From assembly GCF_001277175.1 (NCBI RefSeq), contig NZ_CP012257.1, forward strand, positions 4,154,001-4,218,000: a DNA stretch of 64,000 bases, in the 5' to 3' direction. The notes under the pieces are model-generated. The model saw only the letters and a program-made list of their open reading frames with translations. It ran no database searches and was not told where the DNA came from. The stretch is from Cronobacter universalis NCTC 9529 (GTDB taxonomy: Bacteria; Pseudomonadota; Gammaproteobacteria; Enterobacterales; Enterobacteriaceae). This document shows, one piece after another, positions 52,775 through 61,105 of this stretch; the first letter of the stretch is position 1; every line of letters begins with the position of its first letter. Made by a program: the position numbers and the translations under genes.

Positions 52775-55237
52775 ATGCGTGGTAGCAAAATAAAGTGGCT
52801 CGCCTCTTTTGTTATGTCGGCCATTTTCTGTCGAGCGGTGACAGCAGGCGAGTATTTCGATCCAGGCCTTCTTCAGGATGTGAATGGCAAAGCGGCATTA
52901 AGCGATACCAGCTTATTAAGCCAGGGGTACCAGCCCGCAGGGACGTACCGCGTTCATATTAACGTGAATGACAAGCCAGTGATGATAAGCAGCGTGCGGT
53001 TTGAACAGGGTAAAGACAAGCAGCTCATTGCCTGCCTTTCTTTCAAAGCCTACCAAAAGCTGGGGGTGGATATGAGCAAGGTCAGTTCTAAAGCAGAAGA
53101 TAACGAAGCCAAAAACAGCTGCGTTCCCATGGAAGAACAAGTTCCTGGTACTAAGCTGGCGTTTGACTTCTCGAAGCTGCAGCTGGATATCATCATTCCA
53201 CAAACGGTATTGCGTGATGAAAATGTGCAGGGTGTGCCTGAAGAAGAGTGGGACGAAGGTATTCCGGCACTGGTCAGTAATTACCAGCTCTCAGGTCAGC
53301 AATACCTAAAAAAAGGCGAAGGTGCCGCGAATACCGTGTATGCCAATCTGACCAACGGCGTGAACGTTGGGGCCTGGCGCTACCGTAATAATTCGACGCT
53401 CAGCAACGGCGAAGGCTGGCATAGCATCACTAATTATGTCGAAACGGCGATTCACACGCTGAAAAGCGAGCTGACCATTGGCGATTCCAGTACGCCTGGC
53501 GATGTATTCGATAGCCTGCTGGTCCGGGGCGTACAGCTTTCTTCAGACGATGACATGTTGCCCGATCAACTGAACGGCTTTGCGCCCATTATTCGTGGTA
53601 TCGCCAAAAGTAATGCGCGCGTCACGATACGTGAGAATGGTTATGTGATCTATCAGCGCTCCGTACCGCCGGGACCCTTTGTGATAAACGATCTCGCCTC
53701 GGTATCAGACGGCGGAAAACTGGAAGTTGTCGTGACGGAAGCGGACGGTTCAGAGACGCATAACACGCTCTCTTACTCCAGCGTACCGCAGCTGTTACGT
53801 ACCGGGCAGATAAAATACAACCTGTCAGTGGGACGCTATTTATCCGGTACCGGTTCGGTTGAAGATAAACCTGAAATTTTGCAGGCCGTCGTCAGCCGCG
53901 GTTTACCGCTGAACACCACGCTATATGGCGGCGCGCAATACCATGATCGCTACCATGCGTTGAGTCTGGGCCTGGGCGTTGATATGAAGAGTCTGGGCGG
54001 TATCGCAGCGGACATCACGCAGAGCAAAGGGCGTCGTGGCGACACGCAGGAAGGCTCCGGGAAAATGGTACGCCTGACGTACCGTAATTACCTCCCGGAT
54101 ACCGATACGCAGATTCAGATGGATAACCGCTATTACTCAGGCGATTACCTCTCTTTCAGCGACTGGGCCACGGCTGAAGATCTCTTCGCCGACACGCGTA
54201 AACGCCGGGAATACAACCTGACGGTGAACCAGTCGCTGGATGAGTCGAACAGTTTTTATACCACGCTGAGCCGTAGCGAAAACGTAGACAGCTCGGTATC
54301 GCGAATGTGGCAAATCGGCTGGAACGGCTCGGTAAAAAACGTCAGCTTCTCTCTTGCATACAGTATGTCCCGTAACGAGGGCGAGATTGACTGGGATAAA
54401 CAGTTGGCGCTAACGCTATCCATTCCGCTGAGCGAAACCTTTCCGACAGCACAGCCGATGGTGAACTATACGGCCACATCCGGCCTTGAAAGCGACATCA
54501 ATAACCAGTTGGGCATTACCGGGAAAATTGGCGACCACCAAAATATGACATGGAACTCACAGCTTTCCTATGCCGCTAAACACGGCGAGCCAGACACAAA
54601 ATCCGGCTCTGCCGGCCTGGATTATCAGGGCAATTACGGCGACATGAACGTCACCTATAACGCTGACGACAACCATTATATTTCGTGGAACGCCTCGGGC
54701 AGCATTGTTGGCCACCGTCATGGCGTGACGTTTGGTCGTAACTCGTCCGGTAGTATGGCGCTGGTCTCTATCCCAGGCGGCGCGGATATCCCGCTAAATA
54801 CCGGGCAGGATATGCATACCGATTCTCGCGGTTATGCGTTGATCACTGATTTACGTCCGTACCATCGTAATAGCCTGAGTATTGATACGCGCGCCGCAAG
54901 TAAAGATCTCGACTTTGCCAGCACATCAACCCAACTGGTGCCGACTAAAGACGCCGTCGTGCTCGCTGAATTCACCGCTATCAGAGGCCGTAAAGCGGTG
55001 ATCACAATTAAACACCACGGTGATGTACTGCCTTTTGGCACCCGGGCGCGGATCGAGGGCATGGATAATGTGTATTACGTGGGTGATAAAGGTCAGGTTT
55101 ACCTTAATGCCGTACCGGATAAAGGCACGCTGACATTCAAGTGGGGCGAAGACCAGACCTGCTCAACGCCATTTGAGATCCCGGTAAATCAGTCGCCTGC
55201 ATTACCGATTCTGCTGTTAACGCTTAACTGTCAATGA
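52775..55237 (+). CDS. Fimbrial outer-membrane usher (FimD/PapC family)
   Basis: The usher is the outer-membrane pore that assembles and exports the fimbria. It is 820 residues, normal size. After a signal peptide the N-terminal chaperone-binding domain begins EYFDPGLLQDVNGKAALSD. The middle is a 24-strand barrel with a plug region (VQLSSDDDMLPDQLNGFAP, about 245). Two C-terminal domains end with a disulfide pair (TCSTPFEIP and LTLNCQ). It overlaps the adhesin start by four bases. It is the only usher for the whole pilin array. Confidence 0.95.
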   Translation: MRGSKIKWLASFVMSAIFCRAVTAGEYFDPGLLQDVNGKAALSDTSLLSQGYQPAGTYRVHINVNDKPVMISSVRFEQGKDKQLIACLSFKAYQKLGVDMSKVSSKAEDNEAKNSCVPMEEQVPGTKLAFDFSKLQLDIIIPQTVLRDENVQGVPEEEWDEGIPALVSNYQLSGQQYLKKGEGAANTVYANLTNGVNVGAWRYRNNSTLSNGEGWHSITNYVETAIHTLKSELTIGDSSTPGDVFDSLLVRGVQLSSDDDMLPDQLNGFAPIIRGIAKSNARVTIRENGYVIYQRSVPPGPFVINDLASVSDGGKLEVVVTEADGSETHNTLSYSSVPQLLRTGQIKYNLSVGRYLSGTGSVEDKPEILQAVVSRGLPLNTTLYGGAQYHDRYHALSLGLGVDMKSLGGIAADITQSKGRRGDTQEGSGKMVRLTYRNYLPDTDTQIQMDNRYYSGDYLSFSDWATAEDLFADTRKRREYNLTVNQSLDESNSFYTTLSRSENVDSSVSRMWQIGWNGSVKNVSFSLAYSMSRNEGEIDWDKQLALTLSIPLSETFPTAQPMVNYTATSGLESDINNQLGITGKIGDHQNMTWNSQLSYAAKHGEPDTKSGSAGLDYQGNYGDMNVTYNADDNHYISWNASGSIVGHRHGVTFGRNSSGSMALVSIPGGADIPLNTGQDMHTDSRGYALITDLRPYHRNSLSIDTRAASKDLDFASTSTQLVPTKDAVVLAEFTAIRGRKAVITIKHHGDVLPFGTRARIEGMDNVYYVGDKGQVYLNAVPDKGTLTFKWGEDQTCSTPFEIPVNQSPALPILLLTLNCQ

Positions 55238-56217
55238 ACGCTATGAAAATCTGCTTTCGTCTGGCGCAAGCCGCCATTCTGGTGGTAACTGCAAAAAGCC
55301 TGTTGGCACCGGCTTTCGCAGAAGGCTGCAAAATTGAAAAGATGCCGTCTACGGTAACGGTGCCGGTTTCGGTTCCGTTGCAGGATAATATCAACACATT
55401 GCCGGTGGGCAGCGTGGTATACAAAAGAGAGGCGACGCTTGCACAATTAAGCGGTACGCATGACGTCATCACCTCTGAGTGCCAGACCAAAATCAGGAAA
55501 CGCCTGAACGGAAAAATGCCTGGCCAGCAGAGCGGGCAAAATACCTATGCCACCTCCTTGCCTGGCCTTGGTATTCGAATCACGTTGATTTATGACAAAC
55601 CTGGCTCGCCGCACAGGGAGTGGGTTCTGCCCTTCTCTGCGCAAACGCAGGATATCAGCCATAAATCCATTACGTCTGACGATATTAAACTGCGGCTTGA
55701 GGTCATCAAAACCGGGCCAATAGCTCAGGGCGGCGTGCTGAATTTCCGTATACCTTCCCTGATTGCGCTGAGCGACAACGCCTTTGTGGTGAACCTGGCC
55801 ATGACGCTTATTTCTCCAAAAGCGCACTGTACGATTCAGGTACTAACGCCGCAGGTTGAATTGCCGCCGGTAAAAATTAGCGAGCTGCAAAAAAACGGCG
55901 GCAAAACCGCCCAGCCTGTGAATGTGAATTTGCTGTGTATGAATACCAGCAAAGCCAGCATTAATATTGAAGGAGTGAATGATACCAGCTATCCCACGGT
56001 ATTCAGGAATGTAGCGCCAGAGCGCCCGGCAAAAAATGTGGGTATCGAGATGTTATTTAACGGCGTGGTCATGCGTCCTGACTCTCCGTTAGATCTATCG
56101 TTACCTAATCAAAATAGCTATGCCTTGCCGCTCTCTGTACGTTACGCCAAAACGGGCGACAACTTAACGGGCGGAAACGTCAAAGCACAAATAACGCTGA
56201 GAATAAATTACCTCTAA
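55234..56217 (+). CDS. Two-domain fimbrial tip adhesin
   Basis: This 327-residue exported protein is larger than a pilin and is placed right after the usher, the typical site for a tip adhesin. The first ~190 residues show no pilin motif and are the likely receptor-binding domain. The last ~135 residues have a pilin-like arrangement with two cysteines (KAHCTIQVL, VNLLCMNTS) and a glycine 14 residues from the end. It ends TLRINYL, with a penultimate tyrosine, unlike the pilins in this island. The receptor is unknown. A second ATG at 55243 is also possible. Confidence 0.82.
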   Translation: MNAMKICFRLAQAAILVVTAKSLLAPAFAEGCKIEKMPSTVTVPVSVPLQDNINTLPVGSVVYKREATLAQLSGTHDVITSECQTKIRKRLNGKMPGQQSGQNTYATSLPGLGIRITLIYDKPGSPHREWVLPFSAQTQDISHKSITSDDIKLRLEVIKTGPIAQGGVLNFRIPSLIALSDNAFVVNLAMTLISPKAHCTIQVLTPQVELPPVKISELQKNGGKTAQPVNVNLLCMNTSKASINIEGVNDTSYPTVFRNVAPERPAKNVGIEMLFNGVVMRPDSPLDLSLPNQNSYALPLSVRYAKTGDNLTGGNVKAQITLRINYL

Positions 56218-56263
56218 CATCGGGGTGGCAGTTACGTCTTGTTATTAGGGAAATATGGAAAAG

Positions 56264-56279
56264 TATTTTTACCCTTAAT
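56264..56279 (+). promoter_or_regulatory. Upstream motif shared with other pilin leaders, copy 2
   Basis: TATTTTTACCCTTAAT, 55 bases before pilin 2. It resembles copies before pilins 1, 3 and 9. Confidence 0.35.
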
Positions 56280-56333
56280 GGGAAGATTGCTTTTCGCCTA
56301 TTTTATTTCGAAAATTTAAAAGGATGTAAAATT

Positions 56334-56879
56334 ATGAAAAAGACGATTTTAAGCCTGGCAGTTTCCGCATTGTTCATGACGGGTATGGTGCATGCTGAGA
56401 CTAACCCGAACGACGTGTCTGCAACGCTGAGCGTCACCGGGACCGTTGTCGAAGATATTGCTGATGCCTGTACGGTGGTTACCAACAAACAGGCCGTCGC
56501 CCTGTCCGGCGATGTTACCGATCTGATTAACCAGGGCCAGGATTCGACGTCCGTTGAAACGGTGCAACTGAGTATTGTTGGTGAAAACTGCGCCAGCAAA
56601 GTGGAAGCCGGTACGATGGCTTACAAATTTACCGGTACCGCCGATAACGCAGATGGCACCGTCCTCGCTAACAGCGATGCTTCCTCAACGGCTGCAAAAG
56701 GCGTTGGTGTGGGTATTTTTACCGGCGCGAACAAACCTGTGAAAGTTAACAGCGCGGATCATGTCATCGCTTCTGCTTCCGGTACAATCATCGGTCTGCA
56801 GATGGTTAAACTGAACGGCCAGAATGCTGAAGCCGGTAACGTAACCAGCTCAGTAACCATTGAAATCGAACGTCTGTAA
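56334..56879 (+). CDS. FimA-type fimbrial subunit (pilin 2)
   Basis: This pilin is 181 residues, the first of nine in the downstream array. It has a signal peptide (MKKTILSLAVSALFMTGMVHA), the donor strand ETNPNDVSATLSVTGTV, cysteines in DACTVV and GENCAS, LINQGQDST, FTGTADNADGTVLANS and GVGVGIF, and the end SVTIEIERL. The leader AAAGGATGTAAAATT supplies the ribosome site and is shared almost unchanged with pilin 3, as is most of the protein. They look like the most recent duplicate pair. Its role as major, minor or alternate subunit is not known. Confidence 0.88.
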   Translation: MKKTILSLAVSALFMTGMVHAETNPNDVSATLSVTGTVVEDIADACTVVTNKQAVALSGDVTDLINQGQDSTSVETVQLSIVGENCASKVEAGTMAYKFTGTADNADGTVLANSDASSTAAKGVGVGIFTGANKPVKVNSADHVIASASGTIIGLQMVKLNGQNAEAGNVTSSVTIEIERL

Positions 56880-56931
56880 AAGCTATCTGCGCACCTGATA
56901 CAAGCGCGGCCGTCTTTAGTAGTTTTTATTC

Positions 56932-56953
56932 AGCCTCCTTTCAAAAGGGGGCT
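56932..56953 (+). terminator. Hairpin after pilin 2
   Basis: AGCCTCCTTT (56932-56941) and AAAGGGGGCT (56944-56953) pair with one G-T wobble. There is no following U-run, so it may be an mRNA end-stabiliser. Confidence 0.45.
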
Positions 56954-57106
56954 GCATATGCTGGAGATGCGGTAAAGATAGCTCTGCCATACCTGGTTAA
57001 TAAGCTTATTAGCGCGAAGCGCAGCATCGCTTTTTGCGTAATTGGGTATTACAGGTAAGCAAGCTGATTATTTACCGGGAGCGCGGATCGTTAAAAACAG
57101 GAAAGT

Positions 57107-57120
57107 AACATTACCTCTAA
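57107..57120 (+). promoter_or_regulatory. Upstream motif shared with other pilin leaders, copy 3
   Basis: AACATTACCTCTAA, 44 bases before pilin 3; a weaker relative of the copies before pilins 1, 2 and 9. It is followed, as at pilin 2, by a similar TTGCTTTT and TTTAAAGGATGTAAAAT leader. Confidence 0.3.
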
Positions 57121-57163
57121 AAGGTAAGTTGCTTTTTATCGGTTTAATTTTAAAGGATGTAAA

Positions 57164-57715
57164 ATGATGAAAAAGTCTATTTTAGGACTCGTCCTTTCCA
57201 CCGTTTTTGTCGCTGGCGCAGTACAGGCGGACACGAATCCGAACGATGTTTCCGCCACACTGAGCGTAACCGGTACGGTTGTGGAAGATGTGGTTGACGC
57301 ATGTACCGTTACGACGGATAAAGCATCAGTCGCTTTGATCGGAGATGCTGACAAGATGATTGAGCAGGGCAAAGACGCCAGCGTTGCAACGCCGGTACGC
57401 CTGAATATCACCGGTGCAAATTGCCTCGATAAAGTGATTGCCGGCAAAATTGCCTATAAATTCGTCGGCACCGCCGATAACGCTGGCGGTACCGTTCTCG
57501 CTAACAGCGACAACTCTGCGGAAGCGGCTAAAGGCGTTGGCGTCGGTGTTTTTAACGCCAGTACCGGGAAACCTTTAAAAATCAATTCCAGCGATCATCT
57601 GGAAGCCACGACCGGCGGAGACGTCATTGGTCTGACGATGGTCAGATTGACTGGTCAAAGCGTAGAAGCCGGGAATGTCACCAGCGCCTTAACGATTGAG
57701 ATCGAACGACTGTAA
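57164..57715 (+). CDS. FimA-type fimbrial subunit (pilin 3)
   Basis: This pilin is 183 residues, or 182 from the second ATG at 57167. It has a signal peptide ending AGAVQA, TNPNDVSATLSVTGTVVEDV, cysteines in DACTVT and GANCLD, MIEQGKDAS, FVGTADNAGGTVLANS, GVGVGVF and the end LTIEIERL. It is clearly the sister of pilin 2; differences cluster on surface-exposed stretches between conserved blocks. Leader and ribosome site match those of pilin 2. The 284-base gap before it holds the pilin 2 hairpin and copy 3 of the shared upstream motif. Confidence 0.88.
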   Translation: MMKKSILGLVLSTVFVAGAVQADTNPNDVSATLSVTGTVVEDVVDACTVTTDKASVALIGDADKMIEQGKDASVATPVRLNITGANCLDKVIAGKIAYKFVGTADNAGGTVLANSDNSAEAAKGVGVGVFNASTGKPLKINSSDHLEATTGGDVIGLTMVRLTGQSVEAGNVTSALTIEIERL

Positions 57716-57737
57716 GTCTGATACGTGATAGTTATAA

Positions 57738-57766
57738 ATGCAGATCCCCTCTTAAGCGATCTGCAT
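57738..57766 (+). terminator. Hairpin after pilin 3
   Basis: ATGCAGATC (57738-57746) and GATCTGCAT (57758-57766) form a perfect 9-bp stem with an 11-base loop; the following CTTTCATT is weakly U-rich. Confidence 0.5.
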
Positions 57767-57796
57767 CTTTCATTATTCAGCACAGGATCAAAAGAC

Positions 57797-58345
57797 ATGA
57801 AAATTTCATGTTACTGCCTTGCCACTGCTGTCGGTTTTCTCTGCATGACTGCCCATGCTGAGAACGCTGTGAAAGATATTTCTGCCACGCTGAACATTAC
57901 AGGAACCGTGGAGCAAAGCGCGCCAGCTTGCAGCGTCCTTCTGAGTCAGAATACGCTTCAGGTTACTGAAAATATGTCAGAAGTCATTGACCAGGGAAGC
58001 AGTAATTATGCGCTTACGGGCGGCACAATTACGATTAATGCGACCGGTGGTTCGCCATGCGTTTCTCTTATGGACCAGGGAAAAATGATTTATCGCTTTG
58101 TCGGTACAGCCGATGACGCGATGGGCACCGTATTGGCAAATGCCGATCGCTCAGCCACGGCGGCAAAAGGGATGGGTATAGGTATTTACGGAATGGATTC
58201 TTCACCCATTAGCGTTAATACCGATACCCTCACAGCCTCATCCAAAGGGAATCACGTAAACTTTACGATAGTAAAACTGGCAGGGCAGAATGCCGTCGCG
58301 GGTAATATTCAGACTACTGTGACGGTTCAAATAGAACGCTTGTAA
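57797..58345 (+). CDS. FimA-type fimbrial subunit (pilin 4)
   Basis: This pilin is 182 residues from ATG 57797, nine bases after AGGA; an upstream extension in frame would bury the signal peptide. Its signal (MKISCYCLATAVGFLCMTAHA) is unusual in holding three cysteines, which are removed on export. Mature features are KDISATLNITGTV, cysteines in APACSV and GSPCVS, VIDQGSS, FVGTADDAMGTVLANA, GMGIGIY and the end VTVQIERL. It is more divergent from pilins 2 and 3 than they are from each other. Confidence 0.87.
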   Translation: MKISCYCLATAVGFLCMTAHAENAVKDISATLNITGTVEQSAPACSVLLSQNTLQVTENMSEVIDQGSSNYALTGGTITINATGGSPCVSLMDQGKMIYRFVGTADDAMGTVLANADRSATAAKGMGIGIYGMDSSPISVNTDTLTASSKGNHVNFTIVKLAGQNAVAGNIQTTVTVQIERL

Positions 58346-58356
58346 TTTAAGCAGTA

Positions 58357-58383
58357 ATAAGCGGGTTAATTTGTCCCGCTTAT
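58357..58383 (+). terminator. Hairpin after pilin 4
   Basis: ATAAGCGGG (58357-58365) and CCCGCTTAT (58375-58383) form a perfect 9-bp stem with a nine-base loop; no U-run follows. Confidence 0.5.
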
Positions 58384-58411
58384 CATTCATGTTATGTATA
58401 GGATAATAAGC

Positions 58412-58963
58412 ATGAGAAAACCTATTTTATGCGCCATGATTTCTGCGCTTTTTGCCATGAGCGTTGCTCATGCGGAGCCAGTGGATAATGTAATGTCATC
58501 GTCTGATATTACTGTTGATGGCGCCATTACATCCGGCAACGGCGCATGCACGGTCTCTATGAATAAAAGCTCAATTAGCCTGTTGGCCGATAAGAGTACG
58601 ATTGTTCCGCAGAGCCAGATGAAAAGCGATCGTTTCAACGGTTCCCTTTCTGTTTCTCTGACCGGGGATGAGATCTGTAATCAGCGTATTCAGGAAGGTA
58701 AAATTGCCGTTCGTTTCATGGGCCCTGCCGATGACGTGGAAGGCAGTGTTTTTGCGAATACCGCCAACGGTGAAAATGCGGCAAAAGGTGTTGGCGTGGG
58801 ATTGTTTTTAAGTAATCGTGCGCGCATCACTATTAATCAGGGCGCTATTCCCGTCAGTATGAAGCCTTTAGATTTGAGCGCGCAAGTGGTGGGTCTTACC
58901 GGCCAGGATATCGTCGAAGGTAATGTTCAGGCGATGATCACGGTAGAAGTTGTTCGTCTTTAG
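58412..58963 (+). CDS. FimA-type fimbrial subunit (pilin 5), divergent
   Basis: This pilin is 183 residues from ATG 58412, with AGGAT upstream. Signal peptide MRKPILCAMISALFAMSVAHA. It is the least typical of the array. The donor-strand region reads MSSSDITVDGAI instead of the ATLSVTG pattern, the QG motif found in the other pilins is replaced by VPQSQMKSD, and it ends EVVRL rather than the IERL-type end. Both cysteines (GACTVS, DEICNQ) and GVGVGLF remain, as does glycine 14 from the end. The frame is intact, so it is probably functional. It may have a specialised position in the fibre. Confidence 0.85.
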   Translation: MRKPILCAMISALFAMSVAHAEPVDNVMSSSDITVDGAITSGNGACTVSMNKSSISLLADKSTIVPQSQMKSDRFNGSLSVSLTGDEICNQRIQEGKIAVRFMGPADDVEGSVFANTANGENAAKGVGVGLFLSNRARITINQGAIPVSMKPLDLSAQVVGLTGQDIVEGNVQAMITVEVVRL

Positions 58964-59099
58964 AAATAACCATCCTGAACATAATATTTAAAATCATTTG
59001 TTCTATTTATGATTTATATCAGGCCGTAATGCGTCGGTATAGTGAATTTAGTTTCTCAAAATTATCATTTTAATAGAACATTTGCTTTGGAGTTATAAT

Positions 59100-59648
59100 A
59101 TGAAATTATCTTTATCAGGGTTGATGATACCTGCTCTGTTCATGACGGCGATGGCGCACGCAGAAATTAATTCCTCTGATGTTCCCGCGACGCTTTCTGT
59201 TACCGGTAATGCCACCGCCGACGCGGAGGCGCTTTGTAATCTCAGTACGAGCGTGAGCGCAGTCTATTTACGCGGGGATGTTTCCAGTCTGATTAATCAG
59301 GGCGACGAAGCGAACAATATGACATTCGTGCCGCTTCGTATTGAAGGAAACACGCAATGTAATGATCTGATTGAGCAAGGGCGCCTGTCTTATCGGTTCT
59401 CAGGTAACGCAGATAGCAATCAGGGTAACGCTCTGGCGAATGCGAGTACCGGGGAAAATGCGGCAACAGGTGTTGCCATCGGGCTGTTCGATAACAAAGG
59501 TAAACCCATCACTATTAATAGCACCGCTATTACCGTCTTACCGAAAACAGGCCAGGGCGTCGGTTTTCAGGTCGTCAAACTTAAAGATCAGACAGTAACA
59601 GCAGGCACGATTCATGGTGTTCTGACGATCAACGTTGAACGATTGTAA
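59100..59648 (+). CDS. FimA-type fimbrial subunit (pilin 6)
   Basis: This pilin is 182 residues from ATG 59100, after TTTGGAG. Signal peptide MKLSLSGLMIPALFMTAMAHA. Mature features are SSDVPATLSVTGNA, cysteines in EALCNL and NTQCND, LINQGDEAN, FSGNADSNQGNALANA, TGVAIGLF and the end LTINVERL. Only 42 bases separate it from pilin 7, so the two are very probably on one transcript. No hairpin separates them. Confidence 0.87.
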   Translation: MKLSLSGLMIPALFMTAMAHAEINSSDVPATLSVTGNATADAEALCNLSTSVSAVYLRGDVSSLINQGDEANNMTFVPLRIEGNTQCNDLIEQGRLSYRFSGNADSNQGNALANASTGENAATGVAIGLFDNKGKPITINSTAITVLPKTGQGVGFQVVKLKDQTVTAGTIHGVLTINVERL

Positions 59649-59690
59649 GTGAAAAAACAACTGTAACTTTAGTTTATAAGGATGGTAACA

Positions 59691-60260
59691 ATGAAGAAAA
59701 TTATATCGGTTATGACAATTGCAGCGGCATGTTTCTCTGCAGGCGCCTATGCCGAAACACCCGCACAGGACGTTTCAGCGACGGTTGCTATTTCCGGTGT
59801 GTTGGTTGGTCCTCAAAATCACGCCTGTCAGATTGTGCTGAATAAGAACGTTATTAATCTTACTGGCTCGACAAAAAGCTTAATTGAACAGGGCCAGAAT
59901 GCTACCGCTCCCCAGGAAGTCACATTCAGCGTCTATAACGTCAACCTGCCTTATCAATCCCTGTGCGATAAAGACATTTATGATGGAAAAATCGCCGTCA
60001 GATTTACCGGCGTCTACGATAACGCTGATGGCACCGCGTTTGCTAATAGCGCTACAGGCGATAGCGCGGCAGCAGGCATAGGTATTGGCTTATTTAACCA
60101 TGATAAAACGCCTCTTGACGCCAGTGAAGTGTATAAGCTCGGTACCGGCGCAAATACCGCGACCAAAATTATCGGCTTGCAGCTCATTAAGTTAAAAGGT
60201 GAGACCGCTACAGCAGGCACCGTAGCAGGTAACATTACATTCCAGATTGAACGTTTGTAA
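59691..60260 (+). CDS. FimA-type fimbrial subunit (pilin 7)
   Basis: This pilin is 189 residues from ATG 59691, after AAGGA with an eight-base spacer. Signal peptide ends SAGAYA. Mature features are AQDVSATVAISGVL, cysteines in NHACQI and QSLCDK, LIEQGQNAT, FTGVYDNADGTAFANS, GIGIGLF and the end ITFQIERL. It is followed immediately by the best intrinsic terminator of the island, so transcription of pilins 2-7 should mostly end here. Confidence 0.87.
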   Translation: MKKIISVMTIAAACFSAGAYAETPAQDVSATVAISGVLVGPQNHACQIVLNKNVINLTGSTKSLIEQGQNATAPQEVTFSVYNVNLPYQSLCDKDIYDGKIAVRFTGVYDNADGTAFANSATGDSAAAGIGIGLFNHDKTPLDASEVYKLGTGANTATKIIGLQLIKLKGETATAGTVAGNITFQIERL

Positions 60261-60266
60261 TCGTAT

Positions 60267-60295
60267 GCGCTTACCTTCGGGTAAGCGCTTTTTTT
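60267..60295 (+). terminator. Strong intrinsic terminator inside the pilin array
   Basis: GCGCTTACC (60267-60275), TTCG tetraloop, GGTAAGCGC (60280-60288), then seven T residues to 60295. It splits the array into pilins 2-7 and pilins 8-10. Confidence 0.93.
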
Positions 60296-60316
60296 ACATA
60301 CAGCAACGGAAGCAAT

Positions 60317-60898
60317 ATGAAATCACATAATCTGATAAGTTTTATTATTCCGGGGTTGCTCTTCGCAGGAGCGGTGCAGGCCGAAACCGCTTCTCAGGAT
60401 ATACCAACGGCTCTTTCCATCACCGGAAAAATTTCTTCTGCCAGTGAGAGCTGCAGGGTTACGCTTTCGCAGGAGAGTCTCTATTTTACAATGAATGCCG
60501 ATGAGGTCATTTATCAGGGTAATGACGCCACACAACCTCAAATAGTGACCATTACCATTAAAGATGGTGATGTTAATCACTCCACCTGCTCTCAGGCAGT
60601 TCTCGACGGCCATATTGCAGTAAAATTTGTCGGCGAAGCGGATAACGCAGACGGCACTGCTCTTGCCAATGAATATGCCTTACAAAACGACGCTGCGACT
60701 GGCGTGGGTATCGGCTTTTTTAAAGAAGACCATTCGCCTGTTGCTGTTAATAAAGATGTTTTAAAAGTGAATACTGTTGGCCCGGTGACCAACGAGGGAA
60801 CCCTTAAATTTGGCGTACAACCTGTCAGGCTAACGAATCAGACCATCACAGGCGGCAGAATTTCCGCAAGCGCAACCGTCGAAATTGAACGTCTCTAA
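60317..60898 (+). CDS. FimA-type fimbrial subunit (pilin 8)
   Basis: This pilin is 193 residues from ATG 60317, with CGGAAG upstream. Signal peptide ends LLFAGAVQA. Mature features are SQDIPTALSITGKI, cysteines in SESCRV and HSTCSQ, VIYQGNDAT, FVGEADNADGTALANE, GVGIGFF and the end ATVEIERL. Pilins 8, 9 and 10 are similar in their longer middle loop and form a second subgroup. Only 21 bases separate the end of the preceding terminator from its start codon, so it must depend on read-through or an unseen promoter within pilin 7. Confidence 0.87.
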   Translation: MKSHNLISFIIPGLLFAGAVQAETASQDIPTALSITGKISSASESCRVTLSQESLYFTMNADEVIYQGNDATQPQIVTITIKDGDVNHSTCSQAVLDGHIAVKFVGEADNADGTALANEYALQNDAATGVGIGFFKEDHSPVAVNKDVLKVNTVGPVTNEGTLKFGVQPVRLTNQTITGGRISASATVEIERL

Positions 60899-60912
60899 GC
60901 TTTTAAAAGAGC

Positions 60913-60944
60913 TAACCGCCATTTCAACATGAATGAAATGGTTA
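60913..60944 (+). terminator. Hairpin after pilin 8
   Basis: CCATTTCA (60919-60926) pairs perfectly with TGAAATGG (60934-60941), extended by TAA/TTA across a small bulge; no U-run follows. Confidence 0.4.
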
Positions 60945-61067
60945 AGATCGCGTGTAAGTGGCAGGAAATAAACCCTGTCTGGCAATACGGCTTTATTTTC
61001 CTTATGTCGCAGGGAAATAATCGCCAGCAGCAGGGAGTATGTCTGATTCCGACGCCATCTTTGAGAC

Positions 61068-61083
61068 TATTTTCACCTTAATA
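61068..61083 (+). promoter_or_regulatory. Upstream motif shared with other pilin leaders, copy 4
   Basis: TATTTTCACCTTAATA, 23 bases before the pilin 9 start; it resembles the copies before pilins 1 and 2. Confidence 0.3.
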
Positions 61084-61105
61084 AATCAGCTTTAAGGGAA
61101 CAACG

